Source: Verrucomicrobiales bacterium
GTDB taxonomy: Bacteria; Verrucomicrobiota; Verrucomicrobiia; Verrucomicrobiales; DEV007
Assembly: GCA_030730365.1 (NCBI GenBank)
Contig: JANQVJ010000018.1
Span: 1-37,316, forward strand
Length of the DNA stretch: 37,316 nt
Direction of reading: 5' to 3'
Made by a program: the position numbers and the translations under genes. Below the pieces are notes generated by a model that was not told where the DNA came from, made no database searches, and saw only the letters and a program-made list of their open reading frames with translations. Below, piece after piece: positions 1 to 7,507 of this stretch (its first letter is position 1; the number at the start of each line of letters is the position of its first letter).

Positions 1-54
1 AGCTAGGAGCTAGGAGCTAGGAGCTAGGAGCTAGGAGCTAGGAGCTAGGAGCTG
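1..54. repeat. Tandem heptamer array (AGCTAGG)n
   Basis: Seven exact copies of the 7-bp unit AGCTAGG run from 1 to 49, followed by a partial copy AGCTG. The array continues to the window edge, so its full length is unknown. It lies about 90 bp beyond the 3' end of the minus-strand MoxR gene and outside any coding frame that can be supported. Confidence 0.95.
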
Positions 55-105
55 GCGGTTCCGGCTACCGTTCGTTTTCGAAAAATTTCTCTCTGTTTCA
101 TTCTG

Positions 106-136
106 ACTCCTGCCTACTAGCTCCTGACTCCTAACT
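106..136. repeat. Degenerate inverted heptamer copies
   Basis: Read on the minus strand, this stretch is also 7-nt periodic: AGTTAGG, AGTCAGG, AGCTAGT, AGGCAGG, AGT. It is therefore a diverged, oppositely oriented copy of the array at 1-54. The two could pair into a long imperfect hairpin across the 51-bp spacer. It ends 7 bp from the stop codon of the MoxR gene. Confidence 0.75.
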
Positions 137-143
137 TCTTTCC

Positions 144-1166
144 TCACCCCTCCTTATTCAACTCTTCGATGAGACGGGCGATGATGGAGCGGCTCGTGAT
201 GCCTTCGGACTCGGCGGTGAAGGTCTTGATGATGCGGTGCCGCAGGACCGGGGCGGCGACGGCGATGACGTCCTCGAGCCTGACCATGTAACTCCCGCGC
301 AGGGCGGCGCGGGCACGGGCGCCGAGGATGAGATATTGCACGGCTCGCGGTCCGGCCCCCCACCCGACGAGCGGCTTGAGCCACTCGGGTGCATCTCCCG
401 ATTCGGGACGGGTTCGGCGGACGAGATCGACAACAAAGTCGTAAATGTGATCGGGCACGGGAACACGGCGCACGAGTTGCTGGAAGCGGATGACCTCCTG
501 CCCGTCGAGGAGGGCGGCGAGCCTCGGAAAGGCTTCGCCGGTGGTCGTTCGGGCAATCGCGATCTCTTCGTCACGTGAAGGGTAGTCGACGCCGATCATG
601 AACATGAAACGGTCGAGCTGGGCCTCGGGGAGCGGGTAGGTGCCCTCCTGCTCGATGGGGTTTTGTGTCGCGAGGACAAAGAAGGGCGGATGGAGCTCAA
701 AGCTGTGGCCGGCTACGGTGACGCGGTGTTCCTGCATCGCCTCGAGCATGGCGGCCTGGGTCTTCGAGGGGGCGCGGTTGATCTCGTCGGCGAGGACGAT
801 GTTGGCGAAGACGGGTCCCTTGGCAAACTCGAACTGGCGGCGGCCCGAACCGTCATCCTGCAGGATTTCGGTCCCGGTGATGTCCATCGGCATGAGGTCG
901 GGAGTGAACTGGATGCGGCTGAAGCTCAGCGACATCGTCTCGGCGAGTCGTGAGACGAGGAGGGTCTTCGCCAGCCCGGGAACTCCCATAAGGAGGGCGT
1001 GGCCTCGGGCAAAGAGGCAGATCGCGAGTTGCTCGACGACGTCGTCCTGGCCGACGATGACTTTGGAAAGCTCGGTCTTGAGCCCTTCGTAGGTGGAGCG
1101 GAGATGATCGATGGCGGCGACGTCATCTTCTTGCAGGGCGGGGGCGGTGGCGGTCGGGTCGGGCAT
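144..1166 (-). CDS. MoxR-family AAA+ ATPase (copy 1)
   Basis: A cytoplasmic AAA+ ATPase of 340 aa, usual for MoxR proteins, which act as chaperone-like ATPases for maturation of other proteins or complexes. Visible motifs are Walker A GVPGLAKT (61-68), the family block RIQFTPDLMPMDITG (84-98), Walker B with VLADEINRAPSKTQ (about 124-136), and sensor 1 LATQNP (165-170). The ATG start lies before a Pro/Ala-rich leader of about 15 residues. No DUF58 or VWA partner, the usual MoxR companion, lies next to it inside the window; downstream sequence is cut by the window edge. A second MoxR paralogue lies at 5543-6547. The family call is firm; the client is unknown. Confidence 0.93.
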   Translation of the reverse strand: MPDPTATAPALQEDDVAAIDHLRSTYEGLKTELSKVIVGQDDVVEQLAICLFARGHALLMGVPGLAKTLLVSRLAETMSLSFSRIQFTPDLMPMDITGTEILQDDGSGRRQFEFAKGPVFANIVLADEINRAPSKTQAAMLEAMQEHRVTVAGHSFELHPPFFVLATQNPIEQEGTYPLPEAQLDRFMFMIGVDYPSRDEEIAIARTTTGEAFPRLAALLDGQEVIRFQQLVRRVPVPDHIYDFVVDLVRRTRPESGDAPEWLKPLVGWGAGPRAVQYLILGARARAALRGSYMVRLEDVIAVAAPVLRHRIIKTFTAESEGITSRSIIARLIEELNKEG

Positions 1167-1277
1167 GGAGGCGTGGACGGGTTAAAGTGGGAGACGATAG
1201 GGGCGGGGAACTCCTGAGGAAAGGTGAAATTTGCCCGTGCCACTCTCGTCGAAGCGACGGATTGACGCTTTCCCCGC

Positions 1278-1308
1278 TTGACATCGCAGCGCTCCGGCGT
1301 GCTTTACT
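1278..1308 (+). promoter_or_regulatory. Candidate sigma-70 promoter for the K+ channel gene
   Basis: A perfect -35 hexamer TTGACA (1278-1283) is followed after 19 bp by TTTACT (1303-1308). Transcription would start within a few bases of the ATG at 1314, giving an almost leaderless mRNA. The spacer is longer than ideal, so this is a prediction. Confidence 0.4.
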
Positions 1309-1313
1309 GAATC

Positions 1314-2165
1314 ATGTTTGAAGATCAAAGCAGCCATGCCCCCGAGCACCAGAGCAGCAGCTTGCGGGACCGGCTCTATCGAATCATTTTTCTTGCCGAT
1401 ACAAAGGCGGGCCGGACCTTTGACATTGTTCTGCTCTGGCTCATTGGAGTCAGTGTCGGCGTCGTGATGCTCGAGAGCGTCCCGGAGTTGCAGGTAAAAT
1501 ACGGCCGCCTTTTCTTCATCATGGAATGGGTCTTTACGATCCTCTTCACGATCGAGTATGTCGTGAGAGTGATCGTGGTGCGGCGAAAAGCACGCTACCT
1601 TTTCAGCTTTTTCGGGATCGTCGATATCCTCTCCATCATTCCAACGTACCTCGCTATCTTCCTGGCCGGTTCCCAGTATCTCCTCGTCATCCGCATCCTG
1701 CGATTGCTGCGGGTTTTCCGTATTCTGAAAATGGCGAGGCACATCGGAGAGGCAAACCTCATCATGAATGCGTTCCGAGCCAGTCTCGCCAAGATCACGG
1801 TCTTCCTCTTTTTCGTCGTCGCCATCACTGTGGTCCTCGGGACGGCGATGTATATCGTGGAAGGGGTGATCGCCGGGAACCCCGGATTCAGCAGTGTCCC
1901 GCAGTCGGTCTATTGGGGCATCGTGACCATCTCGACGGTCGGGTATGGAGATATCACTCCGGTGACAGTGACGGGTAAGTTCATTGCGACGATCATCATG
2001 CTGATTGGTTACGGTATCATCGCGGTGCCTACGGGTATCGTGACAGCCGAACTTAATTTGAGCCTCTCGGAAGGAAAACTCGACAACCGGAAATGTCCCG
2101 AATGCGGACACAACGGTCATGATCCCAAGGCGAGTTTTTGCAAAATGTGTGGTTACGATATCTGA
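1314..2165 (+). CDS. Voltage-gated potassium channel with C-terminal zinc ribbon
   Basis: A six-helix Kv-type channel protein of 283 aa in the inner membrane. S1 is about residues 37-54, S2 66-88 and S3 98-118. S4 (122-143) carries arginines at 127, 130, 133 and 136 in every-third spacing. S5 is about 158-183, the selectivity filter TVGYGD is at 208-213, and S6 is about 222-246. After S6 comes a short cytoplasmic tail with CPEC (261-264) and CKMC (276-279), a four-cysteine zinc ribbon. The channel fold is standard; the zinc ribbon replaces the RCK or cyclic-nucleotide domains often found there. The bcp gene follows after 20 bp and may be cotranscribed. Gating ligand, if any, is unknown. Confidence 0.93.
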   Translation: MFEDQSSHAPEHQSSSLRDRLYRIIFLADTKAGRTFDIVLLWLIGVSVGVVMLESVPELQVKYGRLFFIMEWVFTILFTIEYVVRVIVVRRKARYLFSFFGIVDILSIIPTYLAIFLAGSQYLLVIRILRLLRVFRILKMARHIGEANLIMNAFRASLAKITVFLFFVVAITVVLGTAMYIVEGVIAGNPGFSSVPQSVYWGIVTISTVGYGDITPVTVTGKFIATIIMLIGYGIIAVPTGIVTAELNLSLSEGKLDNRKCPECGHNGHDPKASFCKMCGYDI

Positions 2166-2185
2166 CCCGCGACGTATTTCAGCTC

Positions 2186-2662
2186 ATGTCCACTCAACCA
2201 AAAGCAGGAGATAAGGCCCCGGATTTTGATCTGCCGGTGATCGGCGGCGATTACGGGGAAAAGGCGACGGTGAGCCTCTCGAAGCTTCGCGGTTCCAAGG
2301 TCGTCCTCTATTTTTACCCGAAGGATGACACTCCGGGTTGCACGACGCAGGCATGCGGCATCCGCGATGCGTGGGGAGAACTCTCAGAGCGGGCGAAGGC
2401 GTTCGGGGTGAGCATCGATCCGCTCAAAAAGCACGGTAAATTCATCGCCAAATACGACCTGCCCTTTCCCCTCATCAGCGACGAGGGGCAGACAATGGTC
2501 GAGGCCTACGGCGTCTGGGTCGAGAAGCAGATGTATGGCAAGACATACTTCGGGACCGAGCGGACGACCTTTGTGATCGATGAAAAGGGAGTCGTAAGCG
2601 CCGTTTTTCCCAAAGTGAAACCGGCGGAGCATGTCGACCTCCTCCTCGCCGCGCTCAGCTGA
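2186..2662 (+). CDS. bcp: Thioredoxin-dependent peroxiredoxin, Bcp/PrxQ family
   Basis: A 158-aa cytoplasmic thiol peroxidase reducing hydrogen and organic peroxides with thioredoxin as reductant. The signature YPKDDTPGCTTQAC is present, with peroxidatic Cys52 and resolving Cys57 in the CX4C spacing typical of PrxQ alpha-class enzymes. The ATG at 2186 is chosen because MSTQPKAGDKAPDFDL is the normal family N-terminus; an upstream frame opening at 2138 would add 16 unrelated residues and overlap the channel gene. The 3' end overlaps by 8 bp the 3' end of the convergent ABC ATPase gene. Confidence 0.95.
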   Translation: MSTQPKAGDKAPDFDLPVIGGDYGEKATVSLSKLRGSKVVLYFYPKDDTPGCTTQACGIRDAWGELSERAKAFGVSIDPLKKHGKFIAKYDLPFPLISDEGQTMVEAYGVWVEKQMYGKTYFGTERTTFVIDEKGVVSAVFPKVKPAEHVDLLLAALS

Positions 2663-3689
2663 CGATAGGGATGCCGGTGGCCTCGATCTCGCCGAGAATC
2701 TCGATGAAGGCGTCTTCAAGCTTGCGCTCCTGAAGGTGAAAATCGGTCACGGGAAGCTCGTCCCGTAGCATGTGGCGAAGGACGGTGGCAATGACTTCGG
2801 GCTCGATCGAGTCGATCTCGATGCGCCCTCCGGTGCGGGTGGCTTCTTTAAAAGTGACGTGACGATTGAGGGAAGCCCATTCAGCGAGGCGCTCGGGCGT
2901 ATGTGCCAGCTGCACCTCGACAATGGAGGTCGCGGAGGAGCCGCGGCGCAGGCTCTCGGCGGATCCATGATGGATGATACGTCCTTGATTGATAAAGAGG
3001 AGCGAGTCACACATCTCGCCGAGCTCGGAAAGGATGTGCGAGCTGATGAAGACTGTCTTTCCCTCTTCGGAAAGGATGCGGATGAGGTGTTTCAACTCGA
3101 CCCGTGCTTTGGGATCGAGACCGGCGGCCGGTTCATCGAGGATGAGGACCTCCGGATCATGGATGAGGGCTCGGCCGAGGCAGAGCCGCTGCCCCATGCC
3201 CTTGCTGAGCTTGTCGATGAGCCGGTCGGCGAGACTGGTGAGGTCGGTGAACTCCATCACTTCGCTGATGCGCTGGAGGCGTTCCTCCCCCCGGAACCCG
3301 AGGGCGCGGGCGAAAAAGTCGAGGTATTCCAGCACCGTCATGTTGCTGTAGGTGCCATAGTGGTCGGGCATCCACCCGATGCAGCGGCGTACCTCGGAGG
3401 GATACTTGACGACGTCGTAGCCGCACACTTTGACCTCTCCTGCGTCAGGGTAGTCGAGGGTGGCGAGGATGCGCATCGTCGTGGTCTTGCCGGCACCGTT
3501 GGCCCCGACGAAGCCGATGACCTGGCCGCGCTCTACGGTGAAAGAGACATCCTGTACGGCGCGGACCCCGGGAAACGAGCGGGAGAGATTCTTTACCTCG
3601 ATGGCCGGTGGGGTGGCTCCTTTTGCCGATGTGGAGGCCGCGGGAACGGGGGCGAGGGTGTCAGTATCGGTGTCGGTCGAGTCACTCAT
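2655..3689 (-). CDS. ABC transporter ATP-binding protein
   Basis: A 344-aa ABC ATPase of the multidrug/GldA-like exporter type. Residues 1-30 are a low-complexity Ser/Asp/Thr and Pro/Ala leader. The nucleotide-binding domain has Walker A GANGAGKTT (63-71), signature LSKGMGQR (161-168), Walker B VLILDEP (181-187) and the H-loop His at 218. The Q-loop position reads GWMPDHYG, with Asp where Gln is usual. A C-terminal domain of about 90 aa follows. The ATG overlaps the stop of the upstream membrane protein gene (ATGA, 3686-3689), so the two are translationally coupled. No classical six-helix permease is in the window; the partner may be the upstream two-helix protein or lie elsewhere. Confidence 0.92.
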   Translation of the reverse strand: MSDSTDTDTDTLAPVPAASTSAKGATPPAIEVKNLSRSFPGVRAVQDVSFTVERGQVIGFVGANGAGKTTTMRILATLDYPDAGEVKVCGYDVVKYPSEVRRCIGWMPDHYGTYSNMTVLEYLDFFARALGFRGEERLQRISEVMEFTDLTSLADRLIDKLSKGMGQRLCLGRALIHDPEVLILDEPAAGLDPKARVELKHLIRILSEEGKTVFISSHILSELGEMCDSLLFINQGRIIHHGSAESLRRGSSATSIVEVQLAHTPERLAEWASLNRHVTFKEATRTGGRIEIDSIEPEVIATVLRHMLRDELPVTDFHLQERKLEDAFIEILGEIEATGIPIVS

Positions 3690-5521
3690 CGGGCGTCGTT
3701 TTCGAGTGCGGCGGGGGTTTCAGGAGCAGGGTCGGGTGCGGACGCCGCCTCGCCCGTCGCGGGTGTGCCGGTGAGGACGACGACCGTCTTTTCCCAGCGG
3801 ATGCGCGGATGGGTGGCGAGGGCGAGCGCTTCGCCACCCGCCACACGGGCGAAAAAGCGGTTCGGTTCGCTATTCATCCGTTGGATCCGCGAGCGCTGGC
3901 CTTTGCTGAAAAAAGCGGCGTCTTCCTCGAGCCATTGGGGCCAGTCGCGGTCGTCCGCTTTTTCCAGCGGGATCTCCTGTCCCGGTCCGATGACCTGATC
4001 GGCGGGGCTGCTCCACGCCTGACCGCGATGGTCGAGGTAGTAAAATCCGGTGATGGACTGAGGCAGGGTCGAGGTGAGACGAGGGGGTGAGGATTCATCT
4101 CCCGGAGCGCGTAACTCGATGCGGGAACGGGTCGGCCCGGCGGATCGCAGGGCAAACCCCTGCTCGGCCCGACTCGGGAAAAAGCCCCCCGAGAAATCGT
4201 TGCCGGCGGTCTCGTAGGAAGTGGAACGATTATTGACCGATGAAAGGAGATTGAGGCCGCTCCCCGGGAGATTGACGGGGCTGAGGTCGTCAATGAGATC
4301 GCTTGAAAAGCCGGTATCGACCATTACACCGGTGCGGCTAATCTGCTCCTGAGTCAGGTAGAGGCGCATCTCATCCCGCGAGGGTTGGAGATCGGCGAGG
4401 ACGGTGCGCATCCCGCGCCCCCCGACCCCGTCAGTGAAGAGAATCACGACGATGACGAGGAGGCAGGTCACCACCGAGATGATCGGGGTGGTGATAAAAA
4501 GCCGGTGCCGACGCCCCGCTCGGGCGAAGTAAAAGAGGTTCACCGGGGCCACAAGGATGGCAAAAACGAAGAGAAGGATGAAGACAAAGACGGGATTGAA
4601 CTCCCTGCTCCCGAAAAGCTTTTTCAAGGGCCATTCACTCTTACTGTCGAAATCCGATTCGAGCATGGCGGCGCGCATAGGGAGGGGGCGGTATTGATTG
4701 ATGACATCATCAGGGAGTTCCTTGCCATCCCACTGGCGCAGGCGGATAGACCCGAAGCTGAGAGGAAGTTCGGTCGCGGCAGGGTCGCTGGCAGTCGCGT
4801 GCAATCTCAAGTCGGACAGAGTGACACCTTCTTCGGCATACACATCCACCATCCCGCCGAGTCGCACCCACGCGAGAATGGCCTGGCGCTGCACGAGCGA
4901 GAGTGACAACCATGAGTCGAGATCAATGAGCAAGCCATCGAGACCGCTGTAGCCGTCCCACTCCGCAGGCAGATACGATGCATCGAAAGATTTGGCAAAG
5001 CTCTGGTTGGAGGAGTTGCTCTTCCTTAGCGAATCATCCAACCGCGAGAGGCTGCGCTGAGCGAGAGGCTTGCTGATGGCGAGGCTGGGGAAACTCTGGT
5101 TCGTCTGCTCGCCGTGATTCCGAGTCTCGGCGGCGAAGCCGGTGGCGCCTACGGTCACGCTCAGATTGCGGTAATCGTAGGCAAGGAAGGCGGGGGCAAA
5201 AGTGAGGGAGACTTCGCGCCTGACCTCCGAGCCGTTTTCCACCGGAATCCGGTAGGTGGCGCTCGTCGCGAGATTGCGACCGGTGTTTCCCTCGCTCAGC
5301 CGCACCGTCCAGGTGCGGTCTCTGCCGCTGTTGTTGCGTATCGTGATGCGGTAGGGCAGGGAGCCCTGGCGGGCTACGTTGCCGAAGATGCTCTCGACCT
5401 CGACGAAGGTGTCGCCCGCGTTCGGAAAGCTCTTTTTAAAGATCGACTCCTGTCCCACCGCTCCCGAGAGGGTGGCCGCAAAGAAGAGGGAGAGGGTTAC
5501 TTTCCTGCAGAAGGGCTTCAT
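3686..5521 (-). CDS. Secreted/membrane protein of a MoxR-ABC cluster, GATase1-like architecture
   Basis: A 611-aa envelope protein of unassigned function. Residues 1-23 form a signal peptide. A beta-rich region at about 40-130 looks like an immunoglobulin-type or bacterial surface sandwich. Residues 185-230 (LPAEWDGYSGLDGLLI then ILAWVRLGGMVDVY) resemble the glutamine-amidotransferase-like domain of proteins found beside MoxR ATPases. Two membrane helices lie at about 310-332 and 342-364, joined by a basic loop (APVNLFYFARAGRRHR) that recalls the GPxNYxxLRRxxR linker of that family. The remaining 245 residues should be periplasmic. It sits 21 bp after the MoxR gene and overlaps the ABC ATPase gene by 4 bp. 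The resemblance is by eye only. Confidence 0.75.
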   Translation of the reverse strand: MKPFCRKVTLSLFFAATLSGAVGQESIFKKSFPNAGDTFVEVESIFGNVARQGSLPYRITIRNNSGRDRTWTVRLSEGNTGRNLATSATYRIPVENGSEVRREVSLTFAPAFLAYDYRNLSVTVGATGFAAETRNHGEQTNQSFPSLAISKPLAQRSLSRLDDSLRKSNSSNQSFAKSFDASYLPAEWDGYSGLDGLLIDLDSWLSLSLVQRQAILAWVRLGGMVDVYAEEGVTLSDLRLHATASDPAATELPLSFGSIRLRQWDGKELPDDVINQYRPLPMRAAMLESDFDSKSEWPLKKLFGSREFNPVFVFILLFVFAILVAPVNLFYFARAGRRHRLFITTPIISVVTCLLVIVVILFTDGVGGRGMRTVLADLQPSRDEMRLYLTQEQISRTGVMVDTGFSSDLIDDLSPVNLPGSGLNLLSSVNNRSTSYETAGNDFSGGFFPSRAEQGFALRSAGPTRSRIELRAPGDESSPPRLTSTLPQSITGFYYLDHRGQAWSSPADQVIGPGQEIPLEKADDRDWPQWLEEDAAFFSKGQRSRIQRMNSEPNRFFARVAGGEALALATHPRIRWEKTVVVLTGTPATGEAASAPDPAPETPAALENDAR

Positions 5522-5542
5522 TTCACCGTGGGAGGCCAGGGG

Positions 5543-6547
5543 TCAGGCGCTTTTTAACGTGGAGGGCAGGTCCAGAGCCTGGCGGGGGACTTCGGCGAGG
5601 AGCGACTCGACGACATCGCTCTGGGTCCGTCCCTCGATACGCGCCTCATACTGGAGGATGATGCGGTGCTGCAACACCGGGACGGCGACAGCGGCGACAT
5701 CCTCGAAGCTCGCGTTGAGTCGGCCGTTCATGAGGGCGCGTGCCTTGGCCGCTGCGGCGAGACCGAGGGCGGCGCGGGGGCTGGCTCCGAACTTGATGGC
5801 CGCTGCCGCCGGAGACTGGCCGGAGTGGGTCGCGTCGACGAGACGGGCGATGTAGTTGGCGACGACTTCCGGGAGATAAATCTTCCGCACCGCCGCCGTG
5901 ATCTCACTCAGTTCGGAGCGGTTGATGACTTGCTCCACGACGGGTTCTACTCCAATTTCCCGATTGAGGACGATTTTCTCCAGGGTCGCAACGGAGTTGC
6001 GGTGAACTTCAAGTTTGAAAAGAAATCGGTCCAACTGCGCTTCGGGGAGAGGGTAGGTGCCCTCGAGTTCGATCGGGTTTTGTGTCGCAAGGACAAAGAA
6101 CGGTGAGGGGAGGGGATGAGTCGTCCCGAGGACCGTGACTCGTTGCTCCTGCATTGCCTCAAGGAGAGCGGACTGGGTCTTGGGCGAAGCCCGGTTGATC
6201 TCGTCGGCGAGGACTAGATTCGCGAAAAGGGGGCCTTGCTGGAAGACGAACTCGCGCCCGTTCTCCGTTTCCTGGAGCACCGGGTTGCCCGTGATATCGC
6301 CCGGGAGGAGGTCGGGCGTGAACTGAATGCGCTTGTTTTCCAACTCCAGAGTTTTGGCCAGAGCCTTAACCAATTCCGTCTTCCCGAGACCGGGGAGTCC
6401 CTCAAGGAGGATGTGGCCGCGGGCAAGCAAGCCTGTGACGACCTGCTCGATGAGCGCTTCCTGACCGAAGATGGCACGATTGAGCGCATCCAGCAGTGAA
6501 TTAACTTTGACAGCGTGGGCTGATATTTCAGATTCCTCGAGAGACAT
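5543..6547 (-). CDS. MoxR-family AAA+ ATPase (copy 2)
   Basis: A 334-aa MoxR-type AAA+ ATPase and first gene of a three-gene minus-strand operon with the membrane protein and the ABC ATPase. Walker A is GLPGLGKT (50-57), followed by RIQFTPDLLPGDITG, Walker B LVLADEINRA (111-120) and sensor 1 LATQNP. The ATG at 6547 is preferred; a TTG at 6592 would add 15 basic residues (MNSLGKVRRRHVQCV) with no family support. It is clearly paralogous to the gene at 144-1166, though the C-terminal thirds differ. It probably acts on the downstream envelope components; this is inferred from position only. Confidence 0.93.
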   Translation of the reverse strand: MSLEESEISAHAVKVNSLLDALNRAIFGQEALIEQVVTGLLARGHILLEGLPGLGKTELVKALAKTLELENKRIQFTPDLLPGDITGNPVLQETENGREFVFQQGPLFANLVLADEINRASPKTQSALLEAMQEQRVTVLGTTHPLPSPFFVLATQNPIELEGTYPLPEAQLDRFLFKLEVHRNSVATLEKIVLNREIGVEPVVEQVINRSELSEITAAVRKIYLPEVVANYIARLVDATHSGQSPAAAAIKFGASPRAALGLAAAAKARALMNGRLNASFEDVAAVAVPVLQHRIILQYEARIEGRTQSDVVESLLAEVPRQALDLPSTLKSA

Positions 6548-6635
6548 GACGCATTGAACGTGACGTCGGCGGACTTTGCCAAGAGAATTCAAATGGCCAC
6601 GCGGAATTATTGGGAAAATATCAGTAAACTTACGT

Positions 6636-6730
6636 TTGATTTTTCCTCATTCGAAGGTATCAAGTTCCCCTCCCGCCGGTTTCACGCGGGAATCTACCCG
6701 ATTTAGGGGACTTTAAAACGGAATAGGGAA
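6636..6730 (+). promoter_or_regulatory. rpsP promoter and structured 5' leader (candidate)
   Basis: TTGATT (6636-6641) and TATCAA (6658-6663), 16 bp apart, form a weak sigma-70-like promoter. The leader that follows has an outer stem CCCCT (6667-6671) with AGGGG near 6705, an inner stem CCCGC (6672-6676) with GCGGG (6686-6690), and an alternative pairing CGGG/CCCG that excludes the inner stem. Such leaders are often used for ribosomal-protein autoregulation; here that is only a possibility. Confidence 0.35.
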
Positions 6731-6979
6731 ATGGTTAAAATCAGACTGAGACGCGAAGGCACGAAAGATCGTCCTTACTACCGAATCATCGTGGCAGACG
6801 GCCGCGCCAGACGGGAGGGGGCTTTTATCGAGCAGCTCGGAACTTACGATCCGCTCGTAGACAAGGCGGATAACTTCAGCATCGACCTTGAAAAGGCCGA
6901 TGCCTGGATCGCCAAGGGAGCCCAGCCTTCCGAGACGGTCCGCAGCATGATTAAGAAGGCTCGTCAGGCGTCCGCCTGA
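6731..6979 (+). CDS. rpsP: 30S ribosomal protein bS16
   Basis: Small-subunit ribosomal protein bS16, 82 aa, which binds 16S rRNA during early 30S assembly. The N-terminus [19 protein letters not shown] and the block LGTYDPL are diagnostic, and length matches the family. ATG follows a weak GGGAA ribosome site. khpA lies downstream as in many bacteria, but the usual rimM, trmD and rplS are not here; instead the pilus-like operon follows. A probable terminator separates it from khpA. Confidence 0.98.
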   Translation: MVKIRLRREGTKDRPYYRIIVADGRARREGAFIEQLGTYDPLVDKADNFSIDLEKADAWIAKGAQPSETVRSMIKKARQASA

Positions 6980-7002
6980 GTCTTCCCTGTAAAATTCTTA
7001 AG

Positions 7003-7033
7003 AAGGGGGTGCTTTTCGGCATGCCCTTTTTTT
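7003..7033 (+). terminator. Intrinsic terminator or attenuator between rpsP and khpA
   Basis: AAGGG (7003-7007) pairs with CCCTT (7024-7028), and GTGC (7009-7012) pairs with GCAT (7019-7022) around the loop TTTTCG, with one mismatch between the two stem parts. Seven T residues (7027-7033) follow. It ends 19 bp before the khpA ATG. Confidence 0.6.
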
Positions 7034-7052
7034 GTGCTCGTCACGGGCAATC

Positions 7053-7331
7053 ATGGATCCTGTCCTCGCCATCAGAGAATACCTCGACTACGTTGTCGCG
7101 CGGTTGATTACCCATCCCGGGGCGTGCGGTATTTCGCACGAGGCGAAAGACGGGCGTCATTTTTTCAGCATTTGCCTTCATCAGGACGACGCCGGGCGGG
7201 TCATCGGGCGCAATGGTCGAACAATTAACGCGATCCGGAGTCTCGCTCTTGCCTCTGCGGAGAAACACAGCCTTCGGGTATCGGTCGATCTGGATGACCC
7301 GCTCGCGGAAGTCCGCCGCGGCAACGATTAG
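7053..7331 (+). CDS. khpA: KH-domain RNA-binding protein KhpA
   Basis: A small cytoplasmic RNA-binding protein of 92 aa with a single type II KH domain, homologous to KhpA/YlqC. The KH signature GRVIGRNGRTINAIRSL contains the GxxG loop that contacts RNA. The C-terminus (VSVDLDD) matches the last KH strand. The ATG at 7053 is chosen because the KhpA N-terminus normally begins just before an LxxYLxxxxxxLV helix, here AIREYLDYVVARLI; the TTG at 7032 would start inside the T tract of the preceding terminator. In other bacteria KhpA pairs with KhpB/Jag; no khpB is in the window. Confidence 0.92.
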   Translation: MDPVLAIREYLDYVVARLITHPGACGISHEAKDGRHFFSICLHQDDAGRVIGRNGRTINAIRSLALASAEKHSLRVSVDLDDPLAEVRRGND

Positions 7332-7349
7332 GCGGAGGAATAATTCTTT

Positions 7350-7366
7350 GGTCAAATCATTTGACC
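7350..7366. promoter_or_regulatory. Perfect 7-bp dyad downstream of khpA
   Basis: GGTCAAA-TCA-TTTGACC is a perfect inverted repeat 18 bp after the khpA stop. It lacks a T tract, so it suits a protein-binding operator better than a terminator. Confidence 0.45.
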
Positions 7367-7414
7367 TGATATTAAAGATGGGTTGAAGTCATTGAAGGGA
7401 GAATCGTCGTGACC

Positions 7415-7430
7415 AGCTTCGCGGGAAGCT
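7415..7430. promoter_or_regulatory. Hairpin AGCTTC-GCGG-GAAGCT
   Basis: Perfect 6-bp arms with a 4-nt loop, about 50 bp before the predicted promoter of the pilus-like operon. Function is unknown; it could be RNA structure at the end of the khpA transcript or a DNA site. Confidence 0.35.
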
Positions 7431-7478
7431 TGCTGCGACAATCGACTGATTCGGAAAAAATCTTCGGTTTTAGAGGAT

Positions 7479-7507
7479 TTGAGTCTTTACGAGTTCGAAA
7501 ATACTAT
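7479..7507 (+). promoter_or_regulatory. Candidate sigma-70 promoter of the pilus-like operon
   Basis: -35 TTGAGT (7479-7484) and -10 TACTAT (7502-7507) are separated by exactly 17 bp, in an AT-richer stretch. The start would fall near 7514, about 57 nt before the ATG at 7571. Each hexamer matches the consensus at four of six positions. Confidence 0.5.

Noticed and set aside
1-136. CRISPR array
   Set aside because: The repeat is a gapless 7-bp tandem without spacers, and no cas gene is in the window.
1182-2120. 312-aa open frame on the minus strand opposite the channel gene
   Set aside because: It is rich in His, Asp and Arg, has no motif, and is the antisense shadow of a channel gene with clear S4 and filter motifs.
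2772-3998. 408-aa open frame on the plus strand
   Set aside because: Antisense of the ABC ATPase and membrane protein genes, which have full motifs and coupled starts.
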